DNA of 37,186 nt. Source: an uncultured Collinsella sp. (lineage in GTDB: Bacteria > Actinomycetota > Coriobacteriia > Coriobacteriales > Coriobacteriaceae). The DNA is taken from positions 1 to 37,186 of the forward strand of contig CAAEOE010000007.1 in NCBI GenBank assembly GCA_900757505.1, in the 5' to 3' direction. Shown one piece after another: positions 1-7,586 of this stretch (positions are counted from its first letter, which is position 1; the number at the start of each line of letters is the position of its first letter). The notes beneath the pieces were generated by a model. The model was not told the origin of the DNA, did not search any database, and was given only the letters and a program-made list of their open reading frames with translations. The position numbers and the translations under genes are program-made.

Positions 1-53
1 CGTACCTAATAGTAGTGGCATTTTGATAAAGCGATTTAGCAAAAACATCGCAC

Positions 54-83
54 TTGACCTGCTTTTTATTGCAGTGGTATCTT
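54..83 (+). promoter_or_regulatory. Candidate sigma-70 type promoter of ppdK
   Basis: A TTGACC -35 (54-59) is followed after 18 bases by TATCTT (78-83). Transcription would begin near 90, giving ppdK a leader of about 170 bases. The hexamers are seen; use as a promoter is inferred. Confidence 0.5.
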
Positions 84-88
84 CATAA

Positions 89-136
89 GGTAACCACCTT
101 TACCTACCGTTTACCGCCAGTTTTAGCACGTTTACC
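89..136. repeat. Phased TTTACC repeats in the ppdK leader
   Basis: TTTACC occurs at 99-104, 110-115 and 131-136, and the inverted form GGTAA at 89-93. The spacings are about 10, 11 and 21 bases, that is one or two helical turns. They lie just downstream of the promoter, where a DNA-binding repressor or a roadblock factor would act. No known operator is recognised. The rest of the leader (137-258) shows only a weak CCCGC/GCGGG fold. Confidence 0.35.
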
Positions 137-258
137 AAACCGCGCATCCTCTGCTTAAGCCCGCTCAAAACCCGCCGTATAGTTCCCTCACGCCCCGCAT
201 CTGGCGGGTCGATTCGTTACCACGGTCGTGCGCGTAAGTGCATGGAAGGGGAAGTATC

Positions 259-3009
259 GTGAGCGATTGCAAGAGGGTTTACCGTTTTGGAACCGACGCC
301 CAGGGCACCTGTGTCACTGAGGGCGACAAGTCCATGAACTTCGTGCTTGGCGGCAAGGGCGCAAACCTTGCCGAGATGAGCCGCATCGGCCTGCCGGTTC
401 CCGGTGGCTTTACCATTACCTGCCAGACTTGCGTCGAGTACTCCGGTGCCGGCAACGTGTGGCCCGAGGGCGCACTCGATGAGATCGTTGCTGCCGAGGC
501 GGACCTCGAGGCCCGCTGCGGCAAGAAGCTCGGCGACGCCTCCGATCCGCTGCTCGTGTCGGTTCGTTCGGGCGCTCCGTTCTCCATGCCCGGCATGATG
601 GACACGGTCCTCAACTTAGGCCTCAACGACGACTCCGTTCAGGGGCTCATCGCCCAGACGCAAAATCCGCGTTTTGCTTGGGATAGCTACCGCCGCTTTA
701 TTCAGATGTTCTCCAACGTCGTTATGGGCGTTGACGCCGACCTGTTCGAGAACGCGCTGACCCAGGCACGCCTGGTCGCTGGCGTCCGCGTCGACTCCGA
801 GCTTTCGGCCGAGGATCTGCAGGAGCTCGTCGAGACCTTCAAGGGGATCTTCTCCGAGAACGTCGAGGCCGCCCTGTACCCCGAGCTCGAGGTTGTCGAT
901 GGCAAGCCCGTCTTCCCGCACGACCCTGAGCTTCAGCTGCGTCTTGCCATCCAGGCCGTCTTTGGCAGCTGGATGAACGAGCGCGCCTGCATCTACCGCA
1001 AACAGCACGGCATCTCCGACGAGCTCGGTACTGCCGTCAACGTTCAGGCCATGGCCTTTGGCAACAAGGGTGAGACCTCCGCGACCGGCGTCGCCTTTAC
1101 GCGCAACCCGGCCGACGGCACTAAGGAGTTCTACGGCGACTTTCTGGTCAACGCCCAGGGCGAGGATGTCGTCGCCGGCATCCGCAACACCGAGCCCATC
1201 GCCGACCTCAAGACCACCCCGGGCCTCGAGTCCGCAGGTGAGGAGCTCGAGCGCGTGTTCCTGACGCTCGAGGATCACTATCGCGACATGTGCGATATCG
1301 AGTTCACCATCGAGCAGGGCAAGCTCTGGATGCTCCAGACCCGCGTGGGCAAACGTACCGCAACCGCCGCTCTGCGCATCGCCATCGAAATGGTCGAGGA
1401 GGGCCTGATCATCCGCGAGGAGGCTGTGAACCGTATCGATCCCGCGCAACTCGACCAGCTCCTGCACCCGCAGTTTGACGCCTCCAAGAAGTACGAGGCT
1501 CTGGCCAGCGGTCTTAACGCCAGCCCCGGTGCCGCCGTGGGTGAGGTTGTGTTCTCGAGTGATGACGCCGTCGCGCGCGCCAACGAGGGCCACAAGGTCA
1601 TCCTGGTTCGTTGGGAGACCAACCCCGACGACCTGAAGGGTATGGTTGCCGCCGAGGGCATCCTGACCAGCCACGGTGGCAAGACGAGTCATGCCGCCGT
1701 TATCGCCCGCGGCATGGGTACGCCTTGCGTCTGCGGCGTCGAGCGCTTCCACATCGATGCCGCCGAGAAGGTCGTGCGCATCGAGGGCAGCGACCGCGTG
1801 CTGCGCGAGGGTGATGTCATCTCCATCGACGGCACCCAGGGTATCGTCGTCGACGGCGCCGTTGATCTGGTTTCGGCCGAGCTCACCGGCGATCTGGACA
1901 CCATCCTGTCCTGGGCCGACGAGATCCGTCTGGACGAGACCGACGGTCACGCCAACCACGTGCGCGTCAACGCCGACAACCCCGAGGACGCCGCGCTCGC
2001 ACTCGAGTTTGGTGCCGAGGCCATCGGCCTATGCCGCACCGAGCACATGTTCCTGGGTGACCGTAAGAACATCATCCAGAGCTTTATCCTGTCTGACGAT
2101 GAGACCGTGAAGCAGCAGGCCCTGGCCGACCTGCTCAAGGTTCAGACCGAGGACTTTCTGGCGATGTTCAAGACCATGTCCGGTCGCGATGCGGTCGTCC
2201 GCCTGCTCGATCCGCCGCTTCATGAGTTCCTGGATAATCCTCGCGAGCTCGAGGTCGCCATCACCAAGAAGGAAGCCGCTGGCGCCAGCGAGGAAGAGCT
2301 TGCCGTCCTGCGCACCCGCCTGCGTCGTATCGACGGCATGGTCGAGTCGAACCCCATGCTCGGCCTACGCGGCGTGCGCCTGTCCGTCGTCTTTAGCGAT
2401 CTGCCGCTCATGCAGGTCCGCGCCGTCGCCACGGCTGCCGCCCGCCTTATCAAGGAGGGCGTCGACCCGCGCCCCGAGATTATGGTCCCGCTCGTTTCCA
2501 TTACGGCCGAGCATGTTCAGACCCGCGAGGTTATCGAGCGCGTGATCGCCGAGGTTTCCGTCGAAGAAGGCGTCGAGCTCAATATTCCCGTGGGCACGAT
2601 GCTCGAGCTGCCGCGCGCCTGCATGGTCGCTGACGAGATCGCCCATCACGCAGACTTCTTCTGCTTTGGCACCAACGACCTCACCCAGACGACCTTCGGT
2701 TTCTCGCGTGACGACGCCGAGGCTAAGTTCATCCCGCTGTACATGCATAAGAAGATCTTGAAGGACAATCCCTTCGAGACCATCGATACGGCGGTGCTCG
2801 AGCTGGTGCGCATGGCCGTCGAGAAGGGCCGAGCCACCAACCCCGACATGCACTTTGGCGTGTGCGGCGAGCACGGCGGCGACCCCAAGTCCATCAAGGG
2901 CCTGTTTAACGTGGCCGACGTGGACTACGTGTCCTGCTCGCCCTACCGCGTGCCCCTCGCACGCCTGGCTGCCGCTCAAGCCAAGCTCGAGGCCAAGCGT
3001 TCCGCCTAA
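259..3009 (+). CDS. ppdK: Pyruvate, phosphate dikinase
   Basis: Cytosolic enzyme interconverting pyruvate, ATP and Pi with PEP, AMP and PPi. In anaerobes it often works in the glycolytic direction with PPi, or supplies PEP. The N-terminal ATP-grasp domain opens with GGKGANLAEM. The swivelling phosphohistidine domain has GGKTSHAAVIARG with the catalytic His at residue 478. The C-terminal PEP/pyruvate TIM barrel has CGEHGGDP with the catalytic Cys at 869. Length 916 aa is slightly above the usual 870-900. The reading frame opens at a GTG at 238, but the GTG at 259 is preferred because an AGGGG Shine-Dalgarno lies 7-8 bases before it. Lys replaces the Met of the clostridial GGMTSHAA motif, which I believe is common in actinobacterial enzymes. 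It is a single-gene unit with its own promoter and terminator. Confidence 0.97.
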   Translation: MSDCKRVYRFGTDAQGTCVTEGDKSMNFVLGGKGANLAEMSRIGLPVPGGFTITCQTCVEYSGAGNVWPEGALDEIVAAEADLEARCGKKLGDASDPLLVSVRSGAPFSMPGMMDTVLNLGLNDDSVQGLIAQTQNPRFAWDSYRRFIQMFSNVVMGVDADLFENALTQARLVAGVRVDSELSAEDLQELVETFKGIFSENVEAALYPELEVVDGKPVFPHDPELQLRLAIQAVFGSWMNERACIYRKQHGISDELGTAVNVQAMAFGNKGETSATGVAFTRNPADGTKEFYGDFLVNAQGEDVVAGIRNTEPIADLKTTPGLESAGEELERVFLTLEDHYRDMCDIEFTIEQGKLWMLQTRVGKRTATAALRIAIEMVEEGLIIREEAVNRIDPAQLDQLLHPQFDASKKYEALASGLNASPGAAVGEVVFSSDDAVARANEGHKVILVRWETNPDDLKGMVAAEGILTSHGGKTSHAAVIARGMGTPCVCGVERFHIDAAEKVVRIEGSDRVLREGDVISIDGTQGIVVDGAVDLVSAELTGDLDTILSWADEIRLDETDGHANHVRVNADNPEDAALALEFGAEAIGLCRTEHMFLGDRKNIIQSFILSDDETVKQQALADLLKVQTEDFLAMFKTMSGRDAVVRLLDPPLHEFLDNPRELEVAITKKEAAGASEEELAVLRTRLRRIDGMVESNPMLGLRGVRLSVVFSDLPLMQVRAVATAAARLIKEGVDPRPEIMVPLVSITAEHVQTREVIERVIAEVSVEEGVELNIPVGTMLELPRACMVADEIAHHADFFCFGTNDLTQTTFGFSRDDAEAKFIPLYMHKKILKDNPFETIDTAVLELVRMAVEKGRATNPDMHFGVCGEHGGDPKSIKGLFNVADVDYVSCSPYRVPLARLAAAQAKLEAKRSA

Positions 3010-3047
3010 CGTTTTGGGTTTAGACGCCTAGCGTAGCCCCCTTCATG

Positions 3048-3079
3048 CCGCCCGTCTCATTCGTGAGACGGGCGGTTAT
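3048..3079 (+). terminator. Terminator-like hairpin after ppdK
   Basis: A perfect 12-bp stem (3048-3059 with 3064-3075) closes on a TTCG tetraloop, followed by only a weak TTAT tail. It lies 38 bases after the ppdK stop and before the rplS promoter. Confidence 0.75.
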
Positions 3080-3121
3080 CATGTGCGGGTTTTGTCTTTT
3101 TGTCTGCGTAAAAAATTGTTC

Positions 3122-3149
3122 TTGCAGCAGAAACCCGCGCGTGTATACT
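3122..3149 (+). promoter_or_regulatory. Promoter of rplS
   Basis: TTGCAG (3122-3127), 16-base spacer, TATACT (3144-3149). This is one of the best sigma-70 type matches in the window, as expected for a ribosomal protein gene. The leader is about 60 bases long. Confidence 0.7.
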
Positions 3150-3218
3150 CGAATACGTTTGTTCAACTACGTGCCGGCCAAGGTGGTACGGCACCTCTAG
3201 AAGAGTAAGGAATTGCAC

Positions 3219-3560
3219 ATGGATTACATCCGCGCAATCGAGCGTCAGCAGATCCGCGAGGACATTCCTCAGGTTCGCGTCGCCGACAACGTCAAGGTTC
3301 ACTACCGCATTAAGGAAGGCGACCGCGAGCGCATCCAGGTCTTCCAGGGCGACGTCATCCGCATGGCCGGCGCCGGTGCCCGCGAGACCTTCACCGTCCG
3401 CAAGATGTCCTTCGGTGTCGGTGTTGAGCGTACCTTCCCGCTTCACAGCCCGAAGATCGCCAAGCTCGAGGTCGTTCGTCATGGTCGCGTCCGTCGCGCC
3501 AAGCTGTACTACCTCCGCGACAAGGTGGGCAAGGCTGCTCGCATCCCCGAGAAGCGCTAA
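3219..3560 (+). CDS. rplS: 50S ribosomal protein L19
   Basis: Protein of the large ribosomal subunit at the 30S-50S interface. The 113-aa product has the L19 pattern: an N-terminal helix, then the conserved core with DNVKVHYRIKEGDRERIQ, FQGDVI, and the C-terminal GVGVERTFPLHSP and RVRRAKLYYLRD segments. ATG 3219 is preferred over the in-frame TTG at 3213, because the AAGG Shine-Dalgarno (3207-3210) is 8 bases before it. It is transcribed alone, with a strong promoter upstream and a terminator directly downstream. The usual rpsP-rimM-trmD partners are not next to it here. Confidence 0.98.
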   Translation: MDYIRAIERQQIREDIPQVRVADNVKVHYRIKEGDRERIQVFQGDVIRMAGAGARETFTVRKMSFGVGVERTFPLHSPKIAKLEVVRHGRVRRAKLYYLRDKVGKAARIPEKR

Positions 3561-3594
3561 GAAGATCGCAGCGTCTGTCCACTCGTTTGGACAC

Positions 3595-3624
3595 AAGGGT
3601 CACCTTCGGGTGGCCCTTCTTTTT
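3595..3624 (+). terminator. Rho-independent terminator of rplS
   Basis: Stem 3595-3604 with 3609-3618 (10 bp, one G-U pair), TTCG loop, then CTTTTTAT. This is a classic intrinsic terminator. Confidence 0.9.
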
Positions 3625-3653
3625 ATCTGATTTGCATGCAAGGAGGGCCTGGT

Positions 3654-4442
3654 ATGGCCAACATGACGAGCTCGGTTTCGGCATCGCAGGTTGCCGGTGA
3701 GTTGTCGAGCGCTACGTTTGAGGAGATTCCTGCCCTCGTGGAGCATTATCGCGAGGACCCGCGCCAGCAGGTGATCAAGGCTTGCGAGCGTGCTCTTAAG
3801 CGCCATGCCAAGGAACTTGCCGAGCGCGAGCGCGTCAATGACATGTACGAGCTTATGCATGAGCTTGGCGGCGATGGGGTGGTCGTTGGTGTCGACGAGG
3901 TGGGTCGCGGATCGGTGGCCGGTCCTTTGACGGTATGCGCTGTCTGCCTTCCTATGGAGCCGCGCGTCTGGGGCATCAACGATTCCAAAAAGCTCACGCC
4001 GGCGCGCCGCGAGTTGCTCTCAGTGAAGATTGCCGAGGTGGCGACGGCGATCGGTTCTTGCCATATCGCGCCTAAGGATATCGATGAGATGGGCATGGCC
4101 CGTGCTATCCGCGCTGCCGTTGCGGGCGCCGTGGCCGATACGGGGCTCGAGCCCGATTGCGTGCTTATGGATGGCAACCCCTTGGGCGCCGTTCCTAACG
4201 AGCGCGATGTGGTGAAGGGCGATGCCAAGATCGCCTGCATCGCCGCGGCGTCCATCATGGCTAAGGTCACGCGTGACGAGATGATGGTCGAGTACGACGC
4301 CGAGTATCCCGAGTACCATCTGGCCGAGTCGAAGGGCTATGCGAGCCCCGAGCACATCGAGGCCATTCGCAAGCATGGACTTTGTCCACTGCACCGCGTG
4401 AGTTTTTGCGGAAACTTTCTGCAGACTGAGCGCCTTTTCTAG
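3654..4442 (+). CDS. rnhB: Ribonuclease HII
   Basis: Cleaves the RNA strand of RNA-DNA hybrids and initiates removal of single ribonucleotides from DNA. The 262-aa protein has the DEVGRGS motif and the four acidic metal-binding residues expected of RNase HII: D81, E82, D173 (MDGNP) and D190 (KGD). It also has the NDSKKL and IAAASIMAKVTRD motifs. An N-terminal extension of about 75 residues before the catalytic core resembles that of Bacillus RnhB. The start at 3654 is set by AAGGAGGG (3640-3647) six bases upstream; the ATG at 3636 lies before this site and is rejected. Rho-independent terminators lie on both sides. No separate promoter is obvious, so readthrough from rplS is possible. Confidence 0.96.
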   Translation: MANMTSSVSASQVAGELSSATFEEIPALVEHYREDPRQQVIKACERALKRHAKELAERERVNDMYELMHELGGDGVVVGVDEVGRGSVAGPLTVCAVCLPMEPRVWGINDSKKLTPARRELLSVKIAEVATAIGSCHIAPKDIDEMGMARAIRAAVAGAVADTGLEPDCVLMDGNPLGAVPNERDVVKGDAKIACIAAASIMAKVTRDEMMVEYDAEYPEYHLAESKGYASPEHIEAIRKHGLCPLHRVSFCGNFLQTERLF

Positions 4443-4491
4443 GTCAATTGTGGAGACAGGGACCTCTGGGGTTTTATAAACCTGCTGGTAG

Positions 4492-4534
4492 CGGGCCGTA
4501 TGCAGCACCATTGCTGCGTACGGCCCGTTTTTTG
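4492..4534 (+). terminator. Strong terminator after rnhB
   Basis: A 16-bp stem (4492-4507 with 4512-4527, one G-U pair), CCAT loop and a run of six T. It insulates the yraN-comM-dprA operon from rnhB, so that operon needs its own promoter in 4535-4631. Confidence 0.95.
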
Positions 4535-4540
4535 TCGGCA

Positions 4541-4560
4541 TTTGGCCAGCTTTTGGTTTG
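4541..4560 (+). promoter_or_regulatory. Putative competence box, copy A (upstream of yraN-comM-dprA)
   Basis: TTTGGCCAGCTTTTGGTTTG lies 71 bases before the yraN ATG and 7 bases after the rnhB terminator. It differs at one base of 20 from 33502-33521, which lies 75 bases before comEA. Inside it, TTTGG recurs at 11-base spacing, suggesting two protein half-sites on one DNA face. Flanking sequence is not conserved between the copies, so this is a short cis element rather than a duplicated region. A binding site for a competence regulator or an alternative-sigma promoter element is inferred. Confidence 0.5.
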
Positions 4561-4631
4561 CTTCCGGTACTTACCCGCATGAAAGGTGCCCTCATCATCG
4601 GGGCAATGCAGTGTGCGGGAAAGGAGACCCC

Positions 4632-5117
4632 ATGAGTGCCGCAAGCAAAAAGAGCAAGACGCAGCAGCTCAAGGAGCGTTGGGAAAACGGCGAGCTCGAC
4701 TCCGGGGCGATGACGCCCGAGTTTATCAAGGGACTCAGTCCCCGCGAGCTGGGCATGCTGGGCGAGCTGATCACCATCGACTACTTTAACGAGCGCGGCT
4801 ACGCCTTGCTGGAGCAGGGCTATCGTTGCACCGAGGGCGAGGCCGATCTGGTGCTGCTCGATGAGCTCGACGATGTCGTGGTGATGGCCGAGGTCAAGAC
4901 GAGACGCGTCGCCCTGGATTGCACCACGCGGGTCTTTCCCGAGGAGGCCGTGGACGCCCAAAAGCAACGCCGCTACCGCCGCATCGCAAGCTGCTATCTC
5001 ATGGAGCACTATCCGCTCAAGGCGATTCGCTTCGATGCCGTGGGTGTCACCATTCGAGGCGGGCATATCGCCGAGATCGAGCATCAGTACAACGCGTTCG
5101 ATTGGCAGGTGTCGTGA
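4632..5117 (+). CDS. yraN: UPF0102 family (YraN-like) endonuclease-fold protein
   Basis: 161-aa member of the YraN/UPF0102 family, which has a restriction-endonuclease-like fold; its role is poorly defined. Visible motifs are LGMLGELITIDYF, then GYRCTEGEADLVLLD and MAEVKTRR, which match the GE-D-EVK acidic/lysine core of PD-(D/E)xK folds. About 35 residues precede the core, more than in most members. The start at 4632 has AAGGAG at 4621-4626. Its stop codon overlaps the comM start by one base (TGATG), so the two are translationally coupled. The yraN-comM-dprA order is widely conserved and suggests a DNA-processing role. Confidence 0.9.
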   Translation: MSAASKKSKTQQLKERWENGELDSGAMTPEFIKGLSPRELGMLGELITIDYFNERGYALLEQGYRCTEGEADLVLLDELDDVVVMAEVKTRRVALDCTTRVFPEEAVDAQKQRRYRRIASCYLMEHYPLKAIRFDAVGVTIRGGHIAEIEHQYNAFDWQVS

Positions 5118-6640
5118 TGGCGTTCGAGACGTTTGCCGTTCACGCGGCCTGCATCCGCGGTGTCGAGGCGATTCACGTCACGGTCGAGGTCTCGCTTGCC
5201 GGTGGCGTTCCGGGCATCCAGATGCTCGGCATTCCGAGTATGGAGGTGATGGAGTCACGCGGTCGTATTCGCTGCGCGATGCGCTCCGCCGGGTTCGAGA
5301 TCCCACGCTCGGGCATTACCGTTAACCTGGCACCCGGCGATATCCGCAAGACCGGTAGCGGCTTTGATCTGCCCATCGCCATCGCGGTTCTGGCAGCCGA
5401 CGGGCAGATTCCCCGCGACAATCTCGACCGCTGCCTCATTGCCGGCGAGCTCGGTCTGGATGGCACGGTGCTTCCCGTCAAGGGCGAGGTGGCGTTTCAG
5501 CTGCTGGCTCGCGACATGGGGCTGTCTTTTATCGCCGGCAGGTCAGACCAGCATGTGCCACTCGCGGGCGTGGATTGCGGCTTTATCGATCATTTGTCTC
5601 AGCTTGCTCATGGTATGGGCGATGCCGCGCGGCACTACTTGGATTCCGAGGGCGTCGAGGCGACCTTTGAGCCAGAGCTCGACTATGCCGACGTGCTGGG
5701 GCAGGAAGTCGCTAAACGCGGCATGGCGCTTGCGGCGGCAGGAGAACTCGGCTTGCTCATGATCGGGTCTCCGGGATCGGGCAAGACGATGCTCGCACGC
5801 CGTATGACCGGCATCCTGCCCGAGCTTTCCGTTGAGGATCAGCAGGAGGCACTGTGCATCCATTCGGTTTTGGGTGAGAACATTGATGGCTTGTTGGCGG
5901 GGCACCGCCCCTTCCGCAGTCCCCACCACAGTATTTCGACCGCAGGCCTTATCGGCGGTGGGCGCCCGGTGCACCCGGGTGAGATCAGCCTTGCTCATGG
6001 CGGCGTGCTCTTTTTGGACGAGCTTGCCGAGTTTCCCACTGGCGTGCTGCAGACGCTGCGTCAGCCCATCGAGCGCGGCTACGTGAGGATCGTACGCGTC
6101 GACGGGGCTTTTACCTTCCCGTCGCGCTTTCAGCTGCTGGCTGCGAGCAATCCCTGCCCCTGCGGCTTTTTGGGCGATCGCGAGGTGCCGTGTCGCTGCT
6201 CGGCGGCGATGGTCGAGCGCTATCGGTCTAAACTGCGCGGTCCTTTGGCCGACCGTATCGACATGATGATTGATGTGACCCGTCCCGACCCTCAAGTGAT
6301 TATCGAGGGTGCGGAGGGCATGTCGTCGGCCGAGTTACGTGACTACGTTGTGCGCGGTCGCGCCTTTCGCGCTTGGCGCGAATCCCGCATGGACGATGCG
6401 GATGCCGAGGCCGAGGATGACGAGACACGGTCCATTGACGGCGTCGTTTCGACCTTTGAGCTCGATGATGCGGCGGAGAAGTGTGTGCTCGGCCTGTCGA
6501 AGCGCACGCATCTCACAGGGCGTGGCATCGTGCGCCTGGTGCGTATCGCGCGTACAATCGCCGACGTCGCCGAGAGCGAGCAAGTGACGCAGGACCACGT
6601 ACTTGAGGCGGCGATGTACCAGGGAAGGAGGGACCAATGA
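5117..6640 (+). CDS. comM: YifB/ComM family Mg-chelatase-like AAA+ ATPase
   Basis: ComM is known as a hexameric helicase that promotes branch migration during integration of transforming DNA. The 507-aa protein has the N-terminal ChlI-like domain (GVPGIQMLGIPS, VNLAPGDIRKTGSGFDLPIA), Walker A GSPGSGKT at 217-224, the RSPHHSIS segment, Walker B GVLFLDELAEF, and a Cys-rich CPCGF...CRC segment near 345-360. A C-terminal lid domain follows. The start at 5117 overlaps the yraN stop by one base, and its own stop overlaps dprA by four bases (ATGA). The gene is intact. It is found in many bacteria without demonstrated competence, so a broader recombination role is possible. Confidence 0.95.
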   Translation: MAFETFAVHAACIRGVEAIHVTVEVSLAGGVPGIQMLGIPSMEVMESRGRIRCAMRSAGFEIPRSGITVNLAPGDIRKTGSGFDLPIAIAVLAADGQIPRDNLDRCLIAGELGLDGTVLPVKGEVAFQLLARDMGLSFIAGRSDQHVPLAGVDCGFIDHLSQLAHGMGDAARHYLDSEGVEATFEPELDYADVLGQEVAKRGMALAAAGELGLLMIGSPGSGKTMLARRMTGILPELSVEDQQEALCIHSVLGENIDGLLAGHRPFRSPHHSISTAGLIGGGRPVHPGEISLAHGGVLFLDELAEFPTGVLQTLRQPIERGYVRIVRVDGAFTFPSRFQLLAASNPCPCGFLGDREVPCRCSAAMVERYRSKLRGPLADRIDMMIDVTRPDPQVIIEGAEGMSSAELRDYVVRGRAFRAWRESRMDDADAEAEDDETRSIDGVVSTFELDDAAEKCVLGLSKRTHLTGRGIVRLVRIARTIADVAESEQVTQDHVLEAAMYQGRRDQ

Positions 6641-7572
6641 TGGTTGAGGGGACCTTCGAGCTGCATCCAGGTGACGCGTTGTATCCCGAGACCGTTTTGG
6701 AGCTTTCTGATGTACCTCAGACGCTCTATGTGCGCGGCAACCCCGAGGCGCTTTCGACGCCCGCGCTCTCCATCATCGGTGCGCGAAAGGCCTCGCCGTA
6801 TGGTCTTGCCGTGGCAGAGCTTGCGGCGAAGGTGGCGGTTGAGGCGGGAGTGACGGTAGTTTCGGGCGGTGCGGTCGGTTGTGACCAGGCCTCGGGTTGG
6901 GCTGCGGTCAACGCCGGCGGCAAACACGTTGTGGTGCTGGGGACGGGCGCCGACGTGGTCTACCCGCGTTCGAGCGCGGGGCTGATTACGCGCACGCTTG
7001 ATACGGGTGGCGCGGTCGTGTCGATCTCTCCGTGGGGCATGGGTCCGCGCAAGTTCGCCTTTCCGCGCCGCAATCGCGTAATCGCGGCCCTGTCGCAAGC
7101 CCTCTTTGTATCCGAGGCGGGTATGCCTTCTGGGACGTTTTCCACAGCCGAGGCTGCTATGGATTTGGGGCGCGAACTTCTTGCCGTGCCGGGGTCGATC
7201 CTATCGCCCGAGTCGCGTGGCACGAATTACCTCATTGCGAACGGTGCCTGCTGCATCATCGACGAGGAATCTATCGAGATGGCTATCTCACGCATCTACG
7301 GCACCCTGCGCTACTCGCGCCCCGATGCTCCCGGCATTGCCGACCTGGATCCAACGCAGCAGACCGTGATGCATGCGCTCATCGCCTCTCCACTCAAGGT
7401 CGACGACATTGCGGCGCTCGTCTCGCTCGATGCTGTCGGCGTACTCAAACTCTTGGGTTCGCTTGAACTCGAGGGCCTTATCGAGCGCATGATGGATGGA
7501 AGGTATGCGCCCTCCAAGTTTGCCCTTCACGCCCAGACACCCTTCGGTCACAATGGAAAACGTGTCAATTAG
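6637..7572 (+). CDS. dprA: DNA processing protein DprA (Smf)
   Basis: Binds incoming single-stranded DNA and loads RecA during natural transformation. The 311-aa protein has the Rossmann-fold core: IGARK at 47-51, SGGAVGCD at 76-83 (canonical SGxAxGID), FPRRNRVIA at 142-150 and ESRGTNYLIANGA at 192-204. A C-terminal winged-helix (DML1-like) domain lies at about 235-300. There is no long N-terminal SAM domain, so it is the shorter form. Two adjacent ATG codons (6637, 6640) both suit the AAGGAGG at 6625-6631. The first is chosen for the ATGA overlap with comM. Confidence 0.96.
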   Translation: MMVEGTFELHPGDALYPETVLELSDVPQTLYVRGNPEALSTPALSIIGARKASPYGLAVAELAAKVAVEAGVTVVSGGAVGCDQASGWAAVNAGGKHVVVLGTGADVVYPRSSAGLITRTLDTGGAVVSISPWGMGPRKFAFPRRNRVIAALSQALFVSEAGMPSGTFSTAEAAMDLGRELLAVPGSILSPESRGTNYLIANGACCIIDEESIEMAISRIYGTLRYSRPDAPGIADLDPTQQTVMHALIASPLKVDDIAALVSLDAVGVLKLLGSLELEGLIERMMDGRYAPSKFALHAQTPFGHNGKRVN

Positions 7573-7586
7573 AAAGGTGTTTGCAG

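Noticed and set aside
616..1959. 447-codon minus-strand ORF inside ppdK
   Set aside because: Antisense to the conserved PPDK domains; no Shine-Dalgarno or domain.
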